In this document: piece by piece, positions 41,861 through 52,033 of the stretch
Layout: each line of letters starts with the position of its first letter
Numbering within the stretch: the first letter of the stretch is position 1
NCBI GenBank assembly: GCA_030068075.1
Contig: CM057841.1
Coordinates: 32,653,030-32,717,029 of the forward strand
Direction: 5' to 3'
From: Paguma larvata
Taxonomy: Eukaryota; Chordata; Mammalia; Carnivora; Viverridae
Length of the DNA: 64,000 nucleotides
The notes under the pieces: model-generated
Database searches by the model: none
What the model saw: the letters and a program-made list of their open reading frames with translations, nothing else
What the model was told of the DNA's origin: nothing
Made by a program: the position numbers and the translations under genes

Positions 41861-41919
41861 AAAAGAAGAAGAAGAAGGAGAAGGAGGAGGAGGAGGAGGA
41901 GGAGGAGGAGGAGGAGGAC
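41861..41919. repeat. (GAA)n(GGA)n trinucleotide repeat
   Basis: AAAAGAAGAAGAAGAAGGAG then about 12 GGA units to 41918. A polypurine tract able to form triplex DNA, and likely length-polymorphic. The Arg-, Glu- or Gly-run frames it creates are not genes. Confidence 0.95.
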
Positions 41920-42004
41920 ATAGTAAGGGACAAAAGGGAACTCTGTCACACAGATTGAGGAAGCTGGCCTAGAATACCCCCAGAGACCCTTGTGACAAGT
42001 TGAC

Positions 42005-42610
42005 GGCATGTCGGTTATCTAGCACTGCATAACGATGCATTCCCAAACTTAGCAGCTTAAAACAGTGCATATATTATATTGCACCATTTCTGAGGGTCAG
42101 GACCCGCAAGCAGCAAAGCTGGGTGGCTCTGGGTCTCTCATGAGGCTCTCACAAGCAGCTGGGGCTGCTGTCATCTGAAGGCTCAAATGGGGATGGGGTG
42201 CCCACCTCTAGACTCATCACATGGTTGTTGGCAGGCTTTATCGTCTCATTGCCTGTTGGTTGGAGGCTTCAAGTCTTTGCTGGAAGGGCCTCTCCAGAGG
42301 GCTTCTCCCAACACAGCAGCTTGCTTTCTCCAGAGCAAGAGATCCAAGGGGAGCAGGCAGGGAAGGGAGAGAGAGAAAGATAGAGACAGAGAGAGAGACA
42401 CACACACACACACAGAGCACCCAAGATGGGAACCAGTCTTTTTTTTTCACCCATTCTCAGACCACATACACCATTACTTCTGCCATTTTGCTTTGGCTAC
42501 ACAGCCCAACCCTGGTGCAAAGCAGGAGAAGACTAAGCAAGACTGTGGACACCAGGAGTCCGAATCGCTGTGGGCCATCTTGAAGCCTGACTACCAACTT
42601 CGGGTAAGTA
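42005..42610 (-). mobile_element. MLT1-type (ERVL-MaLR) LTR, inverted
   Basis: GGTTATCTAGCACTGCATAA, AACTTAGCAGCTTAAAACAG, GGGGCTGCTGTCATCTGAAG, CACATGGTTGTTGGCAGGCT, ACACAGCAGCTTGCTTTCTC and GGGCCATCTTGAAGCCTGAC are in order on the reverse strand. GA and CA microsatellites (42367-42416) grew inside it. Confidence 0.82.
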
Positions 42611-43440
42611 AACAAGAGGCAGGGAGGAGACACAGATCATCCGTAGAGAGAGTCTCTCGAAGCCTGGAAGACTGCCCAAGTTCAGGAAGGCTCGCTGGCC
42701 CCAGACAGCAGCAGGTCAAAGGGTAAACAGTACAACGGAATGTTCCTTGGATCGCCCCCTGGGACCTACCCGATCACCCCTAAGGAATAAACCCTTCCAC
42801 CAATTCAGGGAGAAAGTTTCATTAGCATGTGGGAAGCGGCACCGGTACCCACAGTACACACAGCTCGAGCCTCCCCAGATGCAAAGCCAAGACCGCTGCG
42901 CGGACAAACATCCCAACGAAGTGTGGACACGGGGCACAATCAGGGAGGCGAGGACACAGAAGGTTCTGCCAGCTCCTGGAAAACCCCTGCTCACCTTCTG
43001 AAATCACTCGCACGGACAAGCCAGTCATTCCAGAGACTGACAGTGTCCACTGGCCTGCTACCTGAAACTGGAGACCTGGTCGCATGTAGAAGGTGTAAGT
43101 CATGACAAAGGCAAAGAAACGCTCACATCCATAGCCAAATGCCAACATGCAGGCCTTTGTGCATGGGTATCTTAACTCTTTCAACAGGAGAAAAAAATCT
43201 TTAGTCCTATTTTCTCCCAAGCCTAAGGGTTACTCAGGAAGCCGGCTTCTGTGACTCGTACACAGAGGCTAATTTGTACAGCCATCGCCTAAAACCGGGG
43301 GGTGGGGGGAGGAGGGCAATGGCGGGTAAAGCACCTTCTAGAGACAGTCAGTCATTGAATACGACCTTAATATTCTAGTCCATGAGCCAGCGCTTGCACT
43401 AGAGCCTGGTTAAAAAAAAAAAAAAAAAGGGCAGGAAAAC
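42610..43440. other. Unique non-coding sequence
   Basis: No recognised repeat or gene; a 17-A run lies at 43412-43428. Confidence 0.45.
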
Positions 43441-43930
43441 CCCACACACATTCTTTCAATTTCTAAAGGGAAATTTGACTCGAGCTGCAGAACAAAGGAT
43501 GAAGAAATAGAAGTAAAAGAAAATCAAAGAAAAAGTGATTTGGATTCAAGGGGATCAGATGTTTCATTTATTGCAGGTTGGAGACCTTCAATCAGTCAAA
43601 TGAAAGGAACATTTGTATTAAAATACCTACGAGGCAGAGGGAAAGCCTTGATCGGGCGCGGGAGAGTAAAGTTACAGCAATCTTGCTGAGAGATATGAAC
43701 CCACCTTCGAGGCTATCTGTTCCCAATATTGGAGGTTTTCTGTGTTACAAACCTGAGATGAAAGGTAGTGGTTTTAACGTCTGAGTCTGGAAGCCAGACA
43801 CGGAAATTAGCCAGGGCTCTCGAAGCGCATGCTGGAGGGACCGGGAGCCCAGGAGGGGTTGCAAACGGAGTCGCTTGATTAAAATGAAAAAAAAAAAATG
43901 CTAATTTAACACTAAGGGTCCAAGTCACCT
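43440..43930. promoter_or_regulatory. Candidate conserved non-coding block
   Basis: AT-rich and repeat-free: CTGCAGAACAAAGGATGAAG (SOX-like ACAAAG, 43485), AAAATCAAAGAAAAAGTGAT (TCF/LEF-like ATCAAAG), ATGTTTCATTTATTGCAGG, CTAATTTAACACTAAG. Function is inferred only. Confidence 0.32.
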
Positions 43931-43974
43931 ATGCTGGCAGGGTGCGGACGGGAATTATGAAAACACCTTCTACC

Positions 43975-44150
43975 AGATGGGAAGGGGCCGGGAAGGAGCA
44001 TTAGACTAGGAGTCAGCAGACCTGGGATAGAGTCCCTTCTCTGCCCCCAAGATGGTAGCTTCATGATGCCGGGACTCGGCCTTTTTGGTTCACAGCGCCA
44101 GGCACATAGAAGGTACCCCACGGATAGATATCAAAAGAATATGTGAGTGA
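43975..44150 (+). mobile_element. MIR element with internal loss
   Basis: GCATTAGACTAGGAGTCAGC, AGACCTGGGATAGAGTCCCT and GCGCCAGGCACATAGAAGGT are MIR head and tail. The middle is mostly missing. Confidence 0.62.
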
Positions 44151-44864
44151 AAAAGCGAATGTGACCTTGGGCCAACCCTTCTCCTTTGGGCTTAAGTCTT
44201 GCAAACACGAGAGGGTTCGACCAGCTGCAGGTTCCCCAGGAGAAACCCCACCTGATGGTTGGGTACCATCCGGATGGGATTGAGTGACAAACACGAATGT
44301 GGCGGTAAATCATATTGATGCAGAGAGGAAGAAAGGGATCGCTTTTGATGATCTTTTGAGCTTTCTGATTCCCCGTTAGAGAAAGTCTCGGTCCAAAGGT
44401 ACCGTGACTTTAACACCCCTCCTCCGTTTCTGAACCTCTTATTATAAGAGGGGAGGGCTCAAGCTCCCGTCCCCTCCACAGGCACGGCCCGGTTTCTTCC
44501 CTTTGTACTTGTTTTTACAGTCCCCTACTGACGGCAAGCAATAATAGTTCTCCCTGCACAGGACTGATTTTTTTAAGATTTCTTGGTTAGACAAAAGTAT
44601 GTGAGTAAAGTCAACACGAACTGATGCAAAGAAAGGATGGTTGGATGTAATAAGTAGTTCAGGAGGGCTGCGGATAAGGAAACATCTTGGTGGTGACGTT
44701 CGAATACCTTGGGTTTGGGAAAAACTGTCCCAGTTGGTCCCCAAGGTCCCTTCTGCCACCACTGACCGTCTGATGTCTAGGAGCACACAGCTCTGGTTTG
44801 GGGGAGAGTTCAAGCAGCTCTCTCCAGCAGAGGCAGCGGTAGCCTGAGCTTTAGGAGGGCAGAT
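44150..44864. other. Unique non-coding sequence
   Basis: GTGACCTTGGGCCAACCCTT at 44160 is a possible MIR scrap. Otherwise nothing recognised; the 155-codon reverse frame has no family resemblance. Confidence 0.45.
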
Positions 44865-45010
44865 CCGTTCATTCAATAAACATCTACCAAGGGCCCACTC
44901 TGCGTTCACCGCGGTCCTAGGTACTGGAGATAAAGCAGGGGAGGAAATAAAACCCCAAAATCCTTGCCTGAGGAATGTCTATTCTCGTGGTTTAAGGCAG
45001 GACAGGGACT
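44865..45010 (-). mobile_element. L2 3' end, inverted
   Basis: GTTCATTCAATAAACATCTA, CCAAGGGCCCACTCTGCGTT, GGTCCTAGGTACTGGAGATA and AATCCTTGCCTGAGGAAT are the reversed L2 terminus. Confidence 0.75.
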
Positions 45011-45101
45011 AGGTCAGGCAAATGAGGCACCAGGGTGCAAAAGCTATGGCTATGGAGTTACCCACTGCCAGGGTCACGCGCACCTGGCCCCAGCCTGAGG
45101 A

Positions 45102-45120
45102 GAGCGCCCCCTCCTGGCCC
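45102..45120 (-). promoter_or_regulatory. CTCF-type motif, reverse orientation
   Basis: On the minus strand the site reads GGGCCAGGAGGGGGCGCTC, matching the CTCF 19-mer except G for the variable pyrimidine in the core and the end bases. It is convergent with 33043-33061, 12 kb away. No repeat overlap is seen. Confidence 0.62.
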
Positions 45121-45424
45121 AACTTGACGTAGTTCATCACTATAGGGGCCGCGGACTCTGCCTCCAGAGGTTCTGGTGTTTGATCTCGGGGCGGGGGGGA
45201 GCAGGGGGGGCGGAATCAGTACTTTGCCACGGTTTTCCAGATCATTCCAGGCCCATCATGATTGAGAACCACCGAGTTACAGCTAATTTTTATAGGTTGG
45301 CACCTTTCAAAGGCATCTGCCTTCTAAAGTCAATCAATGCCTACCAAATGATTTTAAGTGATAAGTGGATAAGTCAGTGAGTCGCCGCTCAGCATAATGA
45401 CAAAAGCGGTCCCTCTCCTCTGTG
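45121..45424. other. Unique sequence with G-runs
   Basis: 45187-45211 holds repeated G-runs (GGGGCGGGGGGGAGCAGGGG). No gene. Confidence 0.45.
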
Positions 45425-45625
45425 GGTTTACCGGGGATCAGGGGCTGTTCCGAGCTCTTTACACTTGTTGCCTTACACAATCTCGCAACCGCCTACAAGA
45501 TAGGCACGGTCACCATCATTACCCCATTTTGCAGATGATGAGACAGAGACAGTAAGAGTTTAAGGGACTTGCCCAAGGTCACCCGGAAAGCCAAGCTCCT
45601 AGCCACTGTGCCCTGCTGCCTCCAT
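45425..45625 (-). mobile_element. MIR element, inverted
   Basis: ATTACCCCATTTTGCAGATG, GGGACTTGCCCAAGGTCACC and CTAGCCACTGTGCCCTGCTG in reverse MIR order, preceded by GCTCTTTACACTTGTTGCCT. Confidence 0.88.
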
Positions 45626-45969
45626 GGGATGGGCGTGGTGCCCGAGGCCTTGGGCATAGGAGTCACGGTGGAGGAGAGTGAAGGAGGGAGGGGGTCATTT
45701 GTACCTTAAAGCTAGTAATCTTTACTTCCACCAAAAAGAGTATGCACTCTCTCTTTCTCCCAACACAGGCCCCCGGCTTCGTTCTGCTGTGTGAAAGCCG
45801 TAACTATATAATAATGCTCCTCTATAAGGGAAAATACCAACAACGCCAGCCCAATACTATGTAACAGCTTTCCTCTCACCCCAGTGCCGGGGGAACCTTG
45901 GGGAACGGTGGGGAGCGTGGCAAACTGCGAAGACAAGCCTGTACGATGTCTCCCGATCTGAGTTATCGA
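45625..45969. other. Unique non-coding sequence
   Basis: No recognised repeat or gene. Confidence 0.45.
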
Positions 45970-45986
45970 AAGAAACAAGAAATTCA

Positions 45987-46188
45987 GGGGCACCTGGGAG
46001 GCTCAGTTGGTTAAGCATCTGACTCTTGATTTTAGCTCAGGTCATGATCTCATGGTTCATGAGATCAAGCCCCACTTTGGGCTCTGTGCTTGGGATTCTG
46101 TCTCTCCCTCTTTCTGGCCCTCCCCCCCACATGTTTTCTCTCTCTCTCTCTCAAAATAAATAAATTAAAAAAAAAAAAAAAAGAAGAA
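45987..46188 (+). mobile_element. Felid CAN-SINE (copy 13), first of a tandem pair
   Basis: The head GGGGCACCTGGGAGGCTCAG starts directly after the 17-bp TSD AAGAAACAAGAAATTCA (45970-45986). It lacks the GACAGCTCGGAGCCTG segment. The A-rich tail runs straight into copy 14. Confidence 0.97.
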
Positions 46189-46400
46189 GGCGCCTGGGTG
46201 GCTCAGTCAGTTAAGCATCTGACTTCGGCTCAGGTCATGATCTCACAGTTTGAGAGTTTGAGCCCCGCATCAGGCTCTCTGCTCTCAGCACAGAGTCGCC
46301 TTTAGATCCTCTGTCCTCCTCTCTCTCTGCCCCTCCGCTCTTTGCATTTTCCCTCTCTCTCTCTCAAAAATAAAGAAAACATTTAAAAAACTAAAGAAAC
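46189..46400 (+). mobile_element. Felid CAN-SINE (copy 14), second of a tandem pair
   Basis: Starts GGCGCCTGGGTGGCTCAGTC directly on the tail of copy 13. Its own tail is followed by the TSD AAGAAACAAGAAATTCA (46401-46417), the same 17 bp found before copy 13. The two copies share one TSD. Confidence 0.97.
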
Positions 46401-46544
46401 AAGAAACAAGAAATTCAAACTTAGTGCGAAGTCTCTCGGTGTCTATGTGGGCTCCAACTTATATACATAACTATGTGGGCCAGACACATGCTTTGTACAA
46501 GGTGAATGTCAGGTCTCCTGAGGACAAGGCAAAGCTGGTGAAAA

Positions 46545-46645
46545 CGGTCCCTCAGGATCCGGTCTAGGTCGTTGTGTGATCCAGGACAAGTGCGTGCATT
46601 TCTCTGTGCCTTGAATCCAAAGCCGTAAGAAGAACATAAAAAACA
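46545..46645 (+). mobile_element. Possible MIR fragment
   Basis: GTTGTGTGATCCAGGACAAG then TGCATTTCTCTGTGCCTTGA resembles the MIR centre. Confidence 0.5.
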
Positions 46646-46779
46646 TCATTTATTCTTTCTTCAACTTTTAGTGATGATTTCTGTACATTCGACCCTGGTG
46701 AATGTAAAGATGAAATCAGTAGGCTGATCACTACGACAGTCAGGAACAGTGAACTCTAGGTCCGTGAGATAAGCACGGC

Positions 46780-46870
46780 CGTGTAATAAGAATATGGGGG
46801 TGTAGGGGGAAGCCCGGAGTTCTGCCTGGAAGAGGTGACACTTCAACCAGAAGAATGTGATTCTCCCGGC
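46780..46870 (-). mobile_element. Possible L2 fragment, inverted
   Basis: GCCTGGAAGAGGTGACACTT followed by CAACCAGAAGAATG resembles the inverted L2 GAGGAGGTGACATTTGAGC phrase. Confidence 0.5.
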
Positions 46871-46984
46871 GGCGAAGGCAGAAAGCAAATGACTTTTCCT
46901 TGATTCCCGAGATCTTTTATGAGTTCAAAGCACATGCATGTGCACCCAGAGTCGGCATTCCCCCCTCTCTGTCAATCTCCACAC

Positions 46985-47420
46985 GCAACCTGCAGAAGCG
47001 TCCCTCACGCCAGCCCGTCCTGAGTCCCCGGCCCCCGAGACCCACAGTCACGTCGGCGCCATTCCATTCGCCTTCGTCCGCCGCACGGATCGTCGCTGTT
47101 ACCTTCTCTCCGTTCCTCCTGTCTCTCTTCTGATCAATACGTTGCTGTTTCCAAAATGCAGATCTGACAGCACCATCTGGGACCCTAAACCTGCCGTGGC
47201 TCCCGTGGACCTCAGGACGAAGTGGAGCAGGGCACCCCCGGCCCTTGGCACTCTCACTCTGCCTACCGTTCCTCCCTCACCCTCCCTAACACAGGTACCC
47301 CCAGGCGCCTCCCGCTCCTTCCGCTCCCCAGAACGTAGCTGGCACTGTCCTGTCTCAGAGGCTGGGGGGCCGCCACAGGCTCTTCTCACTTCCTCGCGTG
47401 ATTTCCCTGCTGTGTTGAGC
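46985..47420 (+). mobile_element. L2 fragment, diverged and CpG-rich
   Basis: CAAAATGCAGATCTGACAGC (47152), TGCCGTGGCTCCCGTGGACC, TCAGGACGAAGTGGAGCAGG, CCCGGCCCTTGGCACTCTCA and CACTCCCTCCTGGGC follow forward L2 order. The 196-codon frame here is an L2/GC shadow. Confidence 0.6.
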
Positions 47421-48480
47421 TGTGGACCCATGACCGGGCTCCGGCACTCCCTCCTGGGCAAGGCTATTCTGGCTGTCCCCGCTCCTCCCCCATCCCTGGG
47501 GCGCGGCAACCTGGGGAGACGGAGCTAGAGAGCTAAGACCACGAGGTAAGTGGAGCCTTGACAGTCAGGCGGACAAAGGCCTCAACCCCGAAAGTCACTT
47601 TTTGCAAAAGCCTCCCTTGGCAGAGCCCTGTCACCGAGCGTGGAGACCCACCCGCAGGAAGAAAGAGAAAGCAGTCTCGCACGTTGGAAAAAGGCCCAGG
47701 GCAGAAGTGAAAAGCCGCCCGTCGGCAGGAGGGGCGGGAGAAGTTGAGCGGCCAACCCAGATCAAATGGGAAGTTGGGACGTTTCTGGGACGCATATGGG
47801 CCCCAGCCCTCGGCACGCTGACACCTGCTTCCGAAGGGCTCAGACAGCCACACGCGGGACCTCCTTCTGGGCCAAGAAATGACGGGGGGCAGGGGGGGGG
47901 GGCGGCAAAGCCAGCTCTGGGCTGTGACTGACCACTTCAAGGCAGAGCAGGCACAGTTAGTCTCCAGGGAGGAGACTCACATCCCCACGAGGGACGTCCC
48001 CGTCTCGGTCTTGAACATCCGGACCTTCTCCCTGTAAAGTCAAGTCTCGAACTCAAACCCCGAAATGTCACCCGCTAGGGACAGGAGGAGCACACAGTGG
48101 CCCCCGCAGACTGGCACTCTCCGCGGCTTTTCCTAGAGACATCAGACGCTGGAATGTTCAGGGCAAATCTCCTGTTATTAAAGTGTTCGCTGGGTTTTTT
48201 AAAAATACCATCCGATGCCAAGTCGAGACGGCCACCACCGTCTGAGCTGCGAGGTCCAGGCTCCGATCAAGCTCATTCATTCAGACGGAACAGAGGCGGC
48301 CCTGAAGTCTGCACTCCTCCCTCTCCTCGGCTGAGAATTCAGACTCTGCTGCTGAGTTAGAGTCTCCTTAATAGCTAGTATTTGGCTTTGCAAAGACGGG
48401 GCTTCGGTGGGCAACAATACTCCTGGATATTTCCCTGGGCATTCCCTGTGCATCTGTATTTTCATCCGAGAGCAGGGTGA
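47420..48480. other. Unique non-coding sequence
   Basis: No recognised repeat or gene. G-run GGGGGGCAGGGGGGGGGGCG near 47884. A TTTTTTAAAAATACC patch near 48196. Confidence 0.45.
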
Positions 48481-48900
48481 GGATTATTGATTTTTGTTTT
48501 AATTTTAAGATCGAGAAGCGCTCGGCCACCTCGGGTGGTCTGGATTCCCCGCCACGGTTTTACAGTTCAGGGAAACCAGGCCCAGGGAGGAGACGGGTTT
48601 CCTGGGCCCACGGCACAGGTTAGACCCATGGCACCCCCGGGGATCCTCCTCCGTCTACCCTGGCTTCGCCCGCCTCGGCCGTGTGTGTCCAGCCTGCGCA
48701 CCCGCGCAAGTGGGGCAGTGTTTTCCCTGGTCCTGGCGGGACAGCGCACCGGGTGGCCAGGTGTGCAGGGTGCCGGGAGCCCCGCGGAAGTGGTCGGCCC
48801 GCGATGAGACGCAGGCCCGGGGCTGGGCTGTAATCTGGCCGTCTCGCCGGCCTGCCTTTCCGCCCACAGCAGGCAAGAGGCCTGACGGCACAGTCACGCA
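48480..48900. promoter_or_regulatory. CpG-rich block
   Basis: The longest CG-dense stretch in this half of the window (AAGCGCTCGGCCACCTCGGG, GCGCACCCGCGCAAGTG, GTCTCGCCGGCCTGCC). Frames on both strands stay open because of composition. It might be an orphan CpG island; no TSS evidence. Confidence 0.45.
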
Positions 48901-49387
48901 GGCCAGGATGGGCCTCCTCTGCCGTCTTTCTCATCCGTGGCCTTCGGCAGGCCTGCCAGCCCCTCTTGGGTAAAAGCAGAGCCCCGGGGGACCCCGCGGC
49001 GCACGTGTGAGGGAGAGGCAGCTACCTGTGCCGGGTCCCTTCCTTCCCTTTCTTGGGGATCCCCTGTTTCCTGGGGGACCTGTAAAAAAAAAAAAAAAAG
49101 CACCTGACTCTGCATGTGTCCTGTATGGGCAGCGCCTGCGTTTCTCTGGGGAGCCTGCAGGAGCGAGGGGCCGCCAGCCCCAGAGGTACGAGGGTCTAAG
49201 GGTGGGATCGCAGGCCGTCGGGCCGGGAGGGACTTCTGGCTTCATGTCCCTCTTGAGGGGTCCTTTGCTCCAGCTTCCGGTGAAGCTGCCTTGAAGCACG
49301 AGGGGGCTCGGGCTGACCTCCCTGCGTGTCCCGCGTGTCCTGCGGATTCTCACGTCAGCTCAAACCCTGCTACAAACCCCCCACGTT
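48900..49387. other. GC-rich unique sequence
   Basis: No recognised repeat. An A16 run at 49084-49099 has no recognisable retroposon body before it. Confidence 0.45.
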
Positions 49388-49405
49388 CCCTTTATTATTT
49401 TTTTA

Positions 49406-49625
49406 AAAAATTTTTTTCAACGTTTATTCATTTTTGAGAGAGAGAGAGAGAGACAGAGTGTGAGTGGGGGAGGGGCAGAGACAGAGGGAAACACAGATTT
49501 CAAAGCAGGCTCCAGACTCTGAGCCGTCAGCACAGAGCCAGACGTGGGGCTCAAACTCACGAATCGAGAGATCATGACCTGAGCGGAAGTCAGACGCTTA
49601 ACCGACTGAGCCACCCAGGTGCCCC
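49406..49625 (-). mobile_element. Felid CAN-SINE (copy 15) in the tail of copy 16
   Basis: Full-length inverted copy with the TSD CCCTTTATTATTTTTTTA at 49388-49405 and 49626-49643. The duplicated target includes the T-rich (reversed A) tail of copy 16, so copy 15 is the younger. Confidence 0.96.
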
Positions 49626-49639
49626 CCCTTTATTATTTT

Positions 49640-49798
49640 TTTAATGTTTATTTATTTTTGAGGTGGGGAGGGACAGAAATGAGGGGACAGAGAATCTGAA
49701 GCGGGCTCTGTGCTGATGTGGGGCTCGAACCCATGACCTATGAGATTGTGACCTGAGCCAAAGTCAGACGCTTAACTGACTGAGCCTCCAGATGCCCT
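49640..49798 (-). mobile_element. Felid CAN-SINE (copy 16), internally deleted
   Basis: Inverted: TTTAATGTTTATTTATTTTT, then only a short GA region, GTGGGGCTCGAACCCATGAC, and a decayed head ACTGAGCCTCCAGATGCCCT. Shorter and more diverged than copy 15. Confidence 0.92.
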
Positions 49799-49854
49799 TA
49801 AATTTAAATAATACACACTCGGGGGTGGGCAGGGGGTATATGAGATGGGGGGGA

Positions 49855-49955
49855 GTGAAGAGCCTACTATGTGTTCAAATCCCCCCGACAGCCACCTACC
49901 CCGTGCAGTAGCTTTTATTATCCCCACTTTGCAGATGGGGACCCTGAGTTCCTCT
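49855..49955 (-). mobile_element. MIR fragment, inverted
   Basis: GCTTTTATTATCCCCACTTT followed by GCAGATGGGGACCCTGAGTT is the reversed MIR core. Confidence 0.65.
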
Positions 49956-50239
49956 CCTCTCCATCCCCTGCCTCCCTGTCCTTCCCCTCCCATCCACACC
50001 TCCTTTCCCTAAGTGTCAGCTTCATTTGCTACATCTGAGCAGGTCCGGGGCTGCTGCATGCCCGCCGCTGTCACACAAAAGCCAGGCTGCCAGGCCCGGA
50101 GCCCCTGTCCCCACAGGGCCACACAGAGGACTCCGTGCCTGATGGACACCTGGCTGCACAGCTCCCTTGGGTTCACAGAACGCCACAAGATCCCAGGGGG
50201 GCAGGCGTAGCCACGGAACAGAACACCGCTCCGCAGCCT

Positions 50240-50445
50240 GCGAGGGAGGGATCCCAGCTCTGGAGACCAAGACAGCAGGGGTGTCTCTGCTGGCTGTGCC
50301 ATCTCAGGCTAATAGAGCAACCTCTCTGTACCCATCAGATGGGGCTGTACTAACTAGTCCTAGTACTACCGGCGCAGGGCTGTGGCAAGGATGAACTGAG
50401 GTGATGGAGTGTTTGGAAACTTACAGACACCACACACGATACCCG
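50240..50445 (+). mobile_element. MIR element
   Basis: GTGTCTCTGCTGGCTGTGCC, GAGCAACCTCTCTGTACCCA, TCAGATGGGGCTGTACTAAC and GGCTGTGGCAAGGATGAACT follow MIR order. Confidence 0.72.
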
Positions 50446-50954
50446 AAATGCTTTTAGATGATAGACAAGACATTAAGTAGCATTGAGTCACACGGTAAAT
50501 ACATTATGGCTGTTTTTTAACTTCCTTTGGCCCCTACCAGTTACATCCAGAAAGTCTCTGATGCTAGTGTGTCTTTAACACCTGTAACACGTGCTGATTA
50601 TTTTTGTTGCTTCCTTTGTGTCTTAACAAAGAGAGAGAATGCTTCGGTCTCTGAGTCCATTCTGGGCAGGTACACGAAGGTAGGATTTAGGAAATATTTT
50701 CTTTTGATTGAAGCGGTTTGTATGATTTCTGGGTTCGTATTTAACAGTTGTGAGATAGAATTTGCTTTGTAAGTAAACAGATCTAAGTCTTAAAAGCAGG
50801 TCCATTTCAAGGGGGAAAAAATCACTAAGTAGATAAGTTTCAGATATGGCCGCATTTACAAAGGGAGCCGCAAGCGGTGGAAGTTCTGGAATCACCGAGA
50901 TAATTCACATCAAGGGCTCGACAGAGTGATTATGATGGATGTTTTTGGTGTCGG
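50445..50954. other. Unique AT-rich sequence
   Basis: No recognised repeat or gene. Phrases such as GTAACACGTGCTGATTATTT (50584, E-box) and TAGATAAGTTTCAGATATGG (50830, GATA-like) might be regulatory. Confidence 0.4.
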
Positions 50955-51115
50955 TTCAAGAGCGCCGTGGATACGCTGCAAACCCAGGCCCCCTCTCCCC
51001 TCCCCTCCGTCACCAGGACTCAGACTCAGACGCAGCCCTCTGGCGCGCTCGCTCTGTGCCTCAGTTTCCTCATCTGAAACCGGTGGGACAAATCGGATGG
51101 CCCTTCCGACTCTGA
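50955..51115 (+). mobile_element. MIR fragment
   Basis: CTCTGTGCCTCAGTTTCCTC followed by ATCTGAAACCGGTGGGACAA is the MIR centre, preceded by a decayed head. Confidence 0.75.
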
Positions 51116-51254
51116 GGAGTGGACGATCCTTGCTTGTCTAGTCCCTCATTTTTCTCTGATGGGTTCAAAGCCACCTTCTCCAACGAGACGTGATCTTCCT
51201 GTAACGCAGCCCCGGGCTCCTAATGAGGAATGTTACTAGAAAAAGATGTTTGAT

Positions 51255-51365
51255 GCAGAAAATCTCTGGGGTCAGACAGGCTCAGCTCTCTGGGCCTCGG
51301 TTCCTCATGTCTCTGATAATACCAACCTCGTAGGGGCTATAGATGCGTTAAGATGCGTCTCAGGA
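51255..51365 (+). mobile_element. MIR fragment
   Basis: TGGGCCTCGGTTCCTCATGT, CTGATAATACCAACCTCGTA and GGGGCTATAGATGCGTTAAG follow MIR core order. Confidence 0.7.
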
Positions 51366-51871
51366 AACGGAGTGGAGACATTACCCCGTTACCCTGAGAG
51401 GTACGTCAATGGTGCACGGACAGAGCGTACCAACTTTCTCTGCACTCGACTTTCTCTGCAGCGCCCAAGGGAAGTCTCGGTTTGGTACCCAAGTGGCTCG
51501 AACAGCCCTCTGACACTCGCCGAATCACCCCCAACTTAGGTGGAGAGCACGGCCGTGGGCTAGCCGACAGGCCGCAGGGTCCAGCTGGGAAGTGAGGACT
51601 GTACCCTCCGGTGAGCCCTGGGAGCAGAACAGAAGGCACGGGGGCAGTGGCATTGGAGCCGGGCCCTCGAGAGGGTGGAATTAGTCCTCCAGGCCAAGCG
51701 GGTGCGGAACAGTGTACAGGCACTCGGAAGGGCGATTCCCCCCCAGAATCGGGGAGTCTTAGCCTCGCTCGTGACATGGAGCCCTCCAGGGAGGCTATGA
51801 ACCCCTTTACAGAATAGGCCTTTTTTTTTTTTCAATGCGATTTAAAAATATCTAATTGTTCTCACGGATTT
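51365..51871. other. Unique non-coding sequence
   Basis: No recognised repeat or gene. Confidence 0.45.
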
Positions 51872-51893
51872 TTTAAAAATTGTGATAAAATAC

Positions 51894-52033
51894 GGTTCGT
51901 GACTTCGAACCCCGCATCGGGCTCTCTGCTGTCAGCACGGAGCCCACTTCGGATCATCTGTCCCCCCTCTCTCCGCCCCCCCCGTTCGAGCATGCTTGCT
52001 TTCTATCTCAAAAATAAATAAACAAAAAATTTT
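51894..52033 (+). mobile_element. Felid CAN-SINE (copy 17), 5'-truncated
   Basis: Begins at GGTTCGTGACTTCGAACCCC, the B-box region, immediately after the TSD. The tRNA-like first half is absent. The tail AAATAAATAAACAAAAAATT is followed at once by copy 18. Confidence 0.95.

Noticed and set aside
41711..42009. Frames encoding Arg-, Glu- or Leu-runs
   Set aside because: Created by the GAA/GGA trinucleotide repeat.
46938..47528. 196-codon open frame
   Set aside because: Most of it is diverged L2 text read in a non-coding frame.
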